DNA of 19,847 nucleotides from Azonexaceae bacterium (GTDB taxonomy: Bacteria; Pseudomonadota; Gammaproteobacteria; Burkholderiales; Rhodocyclaceae): contig SSTB01000168.1 in NCBI GenBank assembly GCA_009469665.1, forward strand, positions 1 through 19,847. Reading direction: 5' to 3'. Both the position numbers and the translations under genes were made by a program. Under the pieces are notes generated by a model. That model saw only the letters and a program-made list of their open reading frames with translations. It was not told where the DNA came from and ran no database searches. Shown here in pieces: positions 15,053 through 19,847 of this stretch (positions are counted from its first letter, which is position 1; each line of letters starts with the position of its first letter).

Positions 15053-16930
15053 TCAGCCCGCGATCGCAAAATCGGCGCCTATGCGCTTCAGCAGGCGTGC
15101 TGCCTGACGCAGGGCCTCGAGCAGGAAGCGCCGGTCCAGGTCGTTGAGCGCATAGGGGTCGATGCGGTTGCTCGGCTTCTCGCCCACGGCCAAGGTCTCA
15201 TGCTGCAGGCGCAGACGCAGGGATTGCAGGAAGCGGAAGGCTTCCACCAGAGCAGCGACCTCCTTGCCTGGCAAGTGGCCGGCGGCTCCAAGGGCGAGCA
15301 GTCGTCCTGCTGTGGCTTGTTCGTGGATGCCGTGGCGCAGGGCGTAGAGACGGGCAGCATCGACGAAGACGGCCAGCACGCCTTGCTTGAGGTCGATGCT
15401 GTTGGGCGGTTCGGCGTCCCGGTCTACGCGGAAGTCCCGAAAGAAGCCGATGGGTACCGAGCGCAACAGGGCAGTCTCGGCCAGGAGGCGCAGGAAACGC
15501 TGGCTGTCCGGCGCCTGGGTCGCAACCTCCCGCGCGAGCTCTGCGGTCAGCGTGCCATCGCCCCAAAGATGCCGGAGATCGAAAAAGATGGTGGCGTTGA
15601 GAATCGCCTCCGGCTCCGGCACCTGGAGCCACCGCCGGAATTGGGTCTTCCATTCGTCCAGGGTCAGGCACCAGCGCGGATTGCTCCCCATGATGCCGCC
15701 CTCGCACAACGGGATGCCGCAGTTGGAGAGGGTCTGGTTCACCCGTTTCGCGCCGCGCAGCAGGGCTTCCCGCACGGCGTCGGTGGACGCTGGATCGCGG
15801 GGGGTAAAGATGATGCCGTTATCCTGGTCGGTCACCAGCGTCTGCTCGTGGCGTCCCTGGCTGCCCAAGACGATCCACGCCAACTGGTCAAGTCCGGAGA
15901 GCTCCTCCCGGGCGAATTCGACCTCGATCACCCGCCGCGCCAACTGGTCGCTTAGGCTGGATACGATTTGGGTTGCCTGCCAGGCGGCGACCCCCTGGCC
16001 CAGGAGTTGAGCCGAGTAGGCCTGAATATCTTTGGCGGCCAACTGTAGGTCGCGGTCCGAATCCGAGTTGGCGAGGCGGTGCCGGAGCCAGCCGAACCGC
16101 GCTGCGTCTGCTGCCAGCAGCTCGGCATGGCTGACGACTCTTAGCGGCCTGCGCGGCGATGCATGCTTGACCAGAATTTCTTGGATACCCCGTTCCATCA
16201 TCAGCGCCGCCGCCTCGTGTACCGAAGTCGAGTCAGGCAGGCAGGGCGGTAGCGGGGTCATGCGTGTGGCGATGGGGGTGGTCAGATCGGCCTTGCCGGC
16301 CAGTACGGCGTCGAGCAAATTCTGATAGCCGAAGGCGCCGGTCAGGCAGCCATTTCGGCCTCGCACGAGGAGCAGGTGGGCGTCCTGATCGCGCAGGCGC
16401 TTGAGGGAGGAGACCAGTGAGTCGTCGGCATCGACCTCAGCGACCGGGCGACCGTTGCAGGCGGCCAGGGTCTGCGGTATGGGCAGCTCTTGGGCCAGCG
16501 CAGCCTGTGCTGGCACCGGGCGGCTGGCGTGCCGGGCCAGGGACTGGGCGCGAGCCGCGAGACGGGTGCCGAAATGGGGATTGCGTCGGGAGAGTTCCCG
16601 CAGGTCGTCCGTCTTCAGGCGCCAGCAGACCGAATCCTGCAGGGCGCGGAAGCGGACGTTGACCGATTTGCCGTCTTCCAGGGCTTCGAGGGGGAAGCAC
16701 TCCCGCGGCACCAGTTCCGCCAGGACCGTGTCGCCCGTTTCTGGAAAGAGGGCGATACCGCCACTTTCGATGAAGAAGAGATGATCGCCGGGGCAACCCG
16801 GCGAAAGCACGGTGTGCCCCGCCGCGTAATCCTCCTGCACCATGCGCCCGGCGAGCCAAGTGAGGTCGTCGTCGGGCAAATGACAAAAAGGCTCTCCTTC
16901 GCCGAAGGCGAGGCGATACGGTTTGTTCAA
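15053..16930 (-). CDS. cNMP-binding/CBS/DUF294 nucleotidyltransferase-like protein
   Basis: A 625-residue cytoplasmic protein with three regions: a cyclic-nucleotide-binding-like fold (about 15-125), a CBS domain pair (about 155-275), and the DUF294 nucleotidyltransferase-like domain with its C-terminal partner (about 300-620). The nucleotidyltransferase motif is GSQGRHEQTLVTDQDNG at 356-372, with Asp368 and Asp370 the likely metal ligands, related to GlnD. This suggests transfer of a nucleotide to a protein, gated by ligands on the cNMP and CBS regions, but no target is known to me. The start chosen is TTG 16930, seven bases after a GAGGGAG site; frames running further upstream cross into the divergent MATE gene. 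In several bacteria this family is paired with an exonuclease gene, which is absent here. Confidence 0.85.
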   Translation of the reverse strand: MNKPYRLAFGEGEPFCHLPDDDLTWLAGRMVQEDYAAGHTVLSPGCPGDHLFFIESGGIALFPETGDTVLAELVPRECFPLEALEDGKSVNVRFRALQDSVCWRLKTDDLRELSRRNPHFGTRLAARAQSLARHASRPVPAQAALAQELPIPQTLAACNGRPVAEVDADDSLVSSLKRLRDQDAHLLLVRGRNGCLTGAFGYQNLLDAVLAGKADLTTPIATRMTPLPPCLPDSTSVHEAAALMMERGIQEILVKHASPRRPLRVVSHAELLAADAARFGWLRHRLANSDSDRDLQLAAKDIQAYSAQLLGQGVAAWQATQIVSSLSDQLARRVIEVEFAREELSGLDQLAWIVLGSQGRHEQTLVTDQDNGIIFTPRDPASTDAVREALLRGAKRVNQTLSNCGIPLCEGGIMGSNPRWCLTLDEWKTQFRRWLQVPEPEAILNATIFFDLRHLWGDGTLTAELAREVATQAPDSQRFLRLLAETALLRSVPIGFFRDFRVDRDAEPPNSIDLKQGVLAVFVDAARLYALRHGIHEQATAGRLLALGAAGHLPGKEVAALVEAFRFLQSLRLRLQHETLAVGEKPSNRIDPYALNDLDRRFLLEALRQAARLLKRIGADFAIAG

Positions 16931-17016
16931 GATGATTCTCCCTCGCACACCCCCCCGCAGGCCGGGTGCCGGATGATTTCGGAACGGCTTCGGCTGGGGA
17001 CTTAAAGTTGAGATTT

Positions 17017-17033
17017 CTATTACTAAAGTAAGT
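17017..17033 (+). promoter_or_regulatory. Dyad in the DUF294/MATE divergent gap
   Basis: CTATTACTAAAGTAAGT contains the dyad TTACT-AA-AGTAA (17020-17031) in an AT-rich patch of the 187-bp gap between two divergent genes. It is the natural position for an operator or overlapping promoters serving both. A TTGAGA at 17008-17013 could be a -35 box for the MATE gene, but the matching -10 is poor. Confidence 0.35.
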
Positions 17034-17117
17034 ATGTACCCCAGGGTGCGGCAAGCAGATATTTCACGCTTCGTCGCCCGGGTGGAGTGCGAGTCCCATG
17101 ACAAAGGAGTGGCAACT

Positions 17118-18476
17118 ATGGCGTGCGACAATGGCGCCATGTTCGCTGCCACCGCTCGCGGCCTGATCGCCCATGCCCTACCCATCCTGGTGGCGCAGCT
17201 CTCGTCCATCGGCATGATGCTGGTCGATACCGTGGTGCTCGGGCATGTGAGTGCCGTCGACCTGGCGGCCGTTGCCATCGGGGGTGGGCTGCACGTCTCG
17301 GTCATTTTCGCCTTGGCCGGAGTCCTCCAGGCCGTAGCGCCAGTGGTCGCCCATCTGCACGGGGCGAAGCGGGATGACGAGGTGGCTGGTGTCCTGCAGC
17401 AGGGGTTCTGGCTGGCGCTGCTGCTCAGTGTGCCCGGCGTGGCTTTTCTACGGGTGCCCGACCTGGTGCTGGCTTTGACCAGCATGGACCCCGCCATCGA
17501 ATCCCGCGTGCGTGACTATCTTTCCCTGCTGGCCTGGGGTTTGCCGGCTGCGCTGTGCTATCGGACCTTCTACGGCTTCTGCAACGCCCTCGGCAGGCCC
17601 CGGGTGCTCATGGCCATCGGCTTCGCCAGCCTGGTGCTGCATGGCTTTCTGGCCTGGGGACTAGCCCTGGAGGGGTGGCTGGGGGAACCCCTCGGGGTGA
17701 GCGGGTGTGCCCTCTCCAACATCGGCATTGCCTGGCTCGCCTGCGGGGCCGGTGCGGCCTATTTGCACTTCGGCCCTCTGGGCAAGCGCTACCGCCCCCT
17801 GCAAGGTTGGCGCAGGCCCGATGGCGCCCGCTGGAAGGAACTCCTACGTCTGGGCCTGCCCATGGGCCTATCCAACTTGGTGGAGATCACTGCCTTTACC
17901 CTGGTCGCCCTGTTTATCGCACCCCTGGGCGCAGAAATCGTCGCTGGACACCGCATCGTGGCCAATCTGGCCACCCTGTGCTACATGCTTCCCCTGTCAC
18001 TTTCCCTCGCCACCCTGGCGGCGGTGGGGCAAGCCATGGGGGCGCGGGATTTCCCGGCAGCGCGGCGTTCGGTGGGGGCCGGCCTTGCTCTGGCCATGGG
18101 GCTCGCCACCGGGGCAGGCGCCGTCCTGTGGCTTGCCGCCGAACCCGTGGTGGGGTTCTACTCGGATCAGGCCGGGGTGCGTCAGGTGGCCCTGTCACTC
18201 ATTCCCCTCATCGTGGCCTACCAGCTTTGTGATGCTTGGCAGACCGTCGCCAGCCACGCCTTGCGGGCCTGCCGCGTCGCGTTCCTTCCCATGGTGATCC
18301 AGGTTCTGTGCTTCTGGGGCATCGCCTTGGGCGGGGGTTGGTGGCTGGCCTACCGGGCAGCGGACCCCTTGGGAGTGGCGGGGTTCTGGATTGCCGCCAT
18401 ATTCGGTCTGGCGCTGGCAGCCGTGCTGCTGGCCGTGCTTCTGCGCCAGATTTTCAAGTCTGCCGCGGCCAGGTAA
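17118..18476 (+). CDS. MATE-family multidrug/toxin efflux transporter
   Basis: A 452-residue inner-membrane protein with about twelve hydrophobic helices in two similar halves, the NorM-like plan. The first helix region (LPILVAQLSSIGMMLVDTVVLGHVSAVDLAAVAIG) has the polar Q..S...VDTV pattern of MATE exporters, and the second half begins at LRLGLPMGLSNLVEITAFTLVALF. MATE pumps export cationic drugs or metabolites against Na+ or H+. The start chosen is ATG 17118, eight bases after AAGGAG; an in-frame ATG at 17034 would add 28 non-hydrophobic residues and lacks a good ribosome site. The gene is divergent from the DUF294 gene. The substrate cannot be predicted. Confidence 0.92.
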   Translation: MACDNGAMFAATARGLIAHALPILVAQLSSIGMMLVDTVVLGHVSAVDLAAVAIGGGLHVSVIFALAGVLQAVAPVVAHLHGAKRDDEVAGVLQQGFWLALLLSVPGVAFLRVPDLVLALTSMDPAIESRVRDYLSLLAWGLPAALCYRTFYGFCNALGRPRVLMAIGFASLVLHGFLAWGLALEGWLGEPLGVSGCALSNIGIAWLACGAGAAYLHFGPLGKRYRPLQGWRRPDGARWKELLRLGLPMGLSNLVEITAFTLVALFIAPLGAEIVAGHRIVANLATLCYMLPLSLSLATLAAVGQAMGARDFPAARRSVGAGLALAMGLATGAGAVLWLAAEPVVGFYSDQAGVRQVALSLIPLIVAYQLCDAWQTVASHALRACRVAFLPMVIQVLCFWGIALGGGWWLAYRAADPLGVAGFWIAAIFGLALAAVLLAVLLRQIFKSAAAR

Positions 18477-18492
18477 TTATGAATGCAGGCTG

Positions 18493-18511
18493 CAAGCTTC
18501 ATGAAAGCTTG
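18493..18511. promoter_or_regulatory. Inverted repeat upstream of sucC (candidate operator)
   Basis: CAAGCTT, five bases, AAGCTTG: a 7-bp perfect dyad ending just before an extended -10-like element. It occupies the -35 position of the proposed sucC promoter. It could instead be a hairpin ending the MATE message, but there is no T-run. Confidence 0.4.
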
Positions 18512-18520
18512 TGCTAGTAT
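18512..18520 (+). promoter_or_regulatory. Possible extended -10 element for sucC
   Basis: TGCTAGTAT fits TGn plus a 4-of-6 match to TATAAT. Transcription would start near 18527, leaving a leader of about 85 bases before the sucC ATG. No consensus -35 is visible; the dyad lies there. Confidence 0.35.
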
Positions 18521-18611
18521 CTTCAGCCTTTCGACGCTCTAACCGGGCGGAATCCGGCCAACCCGGCTCTGCCGCCCTTCGCTCGCAACTCAACTCTAGC
18601 AAGGAAAGCGC

Positions 18612-19772
18612 ATGAAAATTCACGAATATCAGGGCAAACAAATCCTGAAAAAATTCGGTGTGACCGTTCCGCGCGGCATTCACTGCACGACGGTGGATGA
18701 CGCGGTCAAGGCGGCCGAAACTCTGGGGGGTAGAATCTGGGTGGTCAAGGACCAGATCCACGCCGGCGGCCGCGGCAAGGGCGGCGGCGTCAAGGTGGCG
18801 AAGTCCCTGGAACAAGTGCGCGAATTCGCCGGCCAGATCCTGGGCATGCAACTCATCACCCACCAGACCGGCCCGGAAGGCCAGAAGGTGCGTAACCTGC
18901 TGATCGAAGAAGGCGCCGACATCAAGCACGAATACTACGTAGCTGCCCTGACCGACCGCGCGACGCAGAAGGTTGCCATGATGGCTTCCTACGAAGGCGG
19001 TATGGACATCGAAGAAGTCGCCCACAAGACCCCGGAAAAGATCATCAAGGTCTTCATCGATCCGCTCACCGGCCTGACCGACGAGCAGGCACTGACCCTG
19101 GCCAAGGGTATCCAGATGCCGGAAGGCTCCGTCGCCCAGGCCTGCGACACCTTCAAGAAGCTCTACACTTGCTATATGGAGACCGATGCCTCCCTGGCCG
19201 AGATCAACCCCTTGATCCACCAAGGCGACGGCACCGTCAAGGCCCTGGACGCCAAGTTCAATTTCGATTCCAACTCCCTTTATCGCCAGCCGGAAATCGT
19301 CGCCATGCGCGACCTGGACGAAGAGGATGCCGACGAAATCGAGGCCTCCAAGTTCGACCTCGCCTACATCTCCCTCGACGGCAACATCGGCTGCCTGGTG
19401 AACGGTGCCGGGCTGGCCATGGCCACCATGGACACCATCAAGCTGTTCGGCGCCGAGCCGGCCAACTTCCTGGACGTGGGTGGCGGCGCCACCACCGAGA
19501 AGGTCACCGAGGCCTTCAAGATCATGCTCAAGAACCCCAAGGTCAAGGGCATCCTGGTGAACATCTTCGGCGGCATCATGCGCTGCGACACCATCGCCAC
19601 CAGCGTCGTCGCCGCAGCCAAGGAAACCCACCTGTCCGTGCCGCTGGTCGTCCGCATGAAGGGCACCAACGAGGATCTGGGCAAGAAGATCCTGGCCGAA
19701 TCCGGACTGCCCATCATCTCCGCCGATTCCATGGCCGAAGCCGCCACCAAGATCGTCGCCGCGGTCAAGTAA
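18612..19772 (+). CDS. sucC: Succinyl-CoA synthetase beta subunit
   Basis: A 386-residue ATP-grasp enzyme subunit of the TCA cycle. With SucD it converts succinyl-CoA, ADP (or GDP) and phosphate to succinate, ATP and CoA. The N-terminal [17 protein letters not shown], the nucleotide-binding [18 protein letters not shown] near 44-61, the [12 protein letters not shown] metal site and LDVGGGA and [10 protein letters not shown] in the C-terminal ligase domain are all standard. The start ATG 18612 has AAGGAA six bases upstream. Codon use looks more biased towards AAG, ATC and CTG than in nearby genes, as expected for a highly expressed gene. The stop is 10 bases before sucD, so the two form an operon. 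Confidence 0.97.
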   Translation: MKIHEYQGKQILKKFGVTVPRGIHCTTVDDAVKAAETLGGRIWVVKDQIHAGGRGKGGGVKVAKSLEQVREFAGQILGMQLITHQTGPEGQKVRNLLIEEGADIKHEYYVAALTDRATQKVAMMASYEGGMDIEEVAHKTPEKIIKVFIDPLTGLTDEQALTLAKGIQMPEGSVAQACDTFKKLYTCYMETDASLAEINPLIHQGDGTVKALDAKFNFDSNSLYRQPEIVAMRDLDEEDADEIEASKFDLAYISLDGNIGCLVNGAGLAMATMDTIKLFGAEPANFLDVGGGATTEKVTEAFKIMLKNPKVKGILVNIFGGIMRCDTIATSVVAAAKETHLSVPLVVRMKGTNEDLGKKILAESGLPIISADSMAEAATKIVAAVK

Positions 19773-19782
19773 GGAGCCCCGA

Positions 19783-19847
19783 ATGTCCATCCTCATCAAC
19801 AAAGACACCAAGATCATCACCCAGGGCATCACCGGCAAGACCGGCCA
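19783..19847 (+). CDS. sucD: Succinyl-CoA synthetase alpha subunit (3' partial)
   Basis: The first 21 codons are in the window: [20 protein letters not shown], then Gly. This is the standard SucD N-terminus, leading into the CoA-binding Rossmann fold (QGITGKTG). AAGGAG overlaps the sucC stop and sits seven bases before the ATG. The alpha subunit carries the catalytic histidine that is phosphorylated, which lies beyond the window edge. Confidence 0.95.
   Translation, partial: MSILINKDTKIITQGITGKTG

Noticed and set aside
14798..15955. A plus-strand frame from the intergenic region into the DUF294 gene.
   Set aside because: Most of it is antisense to DUF294; the intergenic part shows no domain, signal or ribosome-binding site.
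17098..17166. A 22-codon frame overlapping the MATE start, as a possible leader peptide.
   Set aside because: It has no ribosome site of its own; the AAGGAG within it serves the MATE gene, and there is no codon run suggesting attenuation.
18477..19838. A 453-codon minus-strand frame across sucC.
   Set aside because: Antisense to sucC, with the His/Asp/Gly-rich look of a shadow frame.

Overview
This is a gene-dense, GC-rich bacterial chromosome segment. Gene content and order (a his cluster running through hisE into a HIT protein and tatABC, a short HisG, a membrane-anchored HtrA protease, a FimV-type protein, sucCD) suggest a betaproteobacterium. The protein style resembles Rhodocyclales, but the genus cannot be fixed from this window. 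I see no tRNA, rRNA, CRISPR array, transposase or phage gene, and no new defence or biosynthetic system. The noteworthy material is rearrangement, regulatory DNA and one MITE-like insertion.

Region 1 (1-8561) is histidine biosynthesis. hisG (3' end) and hisD are followed on the same strand by two short chromate-transporter (CHR family) genes. Then comes a reversed block: hisC, a PAS-domain protein and a small conserved protein, all on the minus strand. The plus strand resumes with hisB, hisH, hisA, hisF, hisI and hisE, most overlapping or nearly so. hisE runs by a 4-base overlap into a HIT (HINT-like) hydrolase. Together these genes encode nearly the whole pathway from PRPP + ATP to histidine; the HisG partner HisZ and histidinol-phosphate phosphatase are not in the window.

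Region 2 (8572-10044) is tatA-tatB-tatC, the twin-arginine translocon, in the same transcription direction. A hairpin lies between tatA and tatB. Between tatC and the convergent next gene sits a roughly 154-bp imperfect inverted-repeat element (10049-10202) flanked by an 8-bp direct repeat.

Region 3 (10214-12948) has a class II glutamine amidotransferase (YafJ-like) downstream of a DegS-like periplasmic protease on the minus strand. The protease gene is divergent from a NIF3/YbgI-family gene, with only 14 bp between the two start codons.

Region 4 (12968-18476) has, on the minus strand, a FimV-like envelope protein and a cNMP-binding/CBS/DUF294 nucleotidyltransferase-like protein. The latter is divergent from a MATE-family efflux pump.

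Region 5 (18612-end) is sucC and the start of sucD (succinyl-CoA synthetase, TCA cycle), preceded by a dyad that may be an operator.
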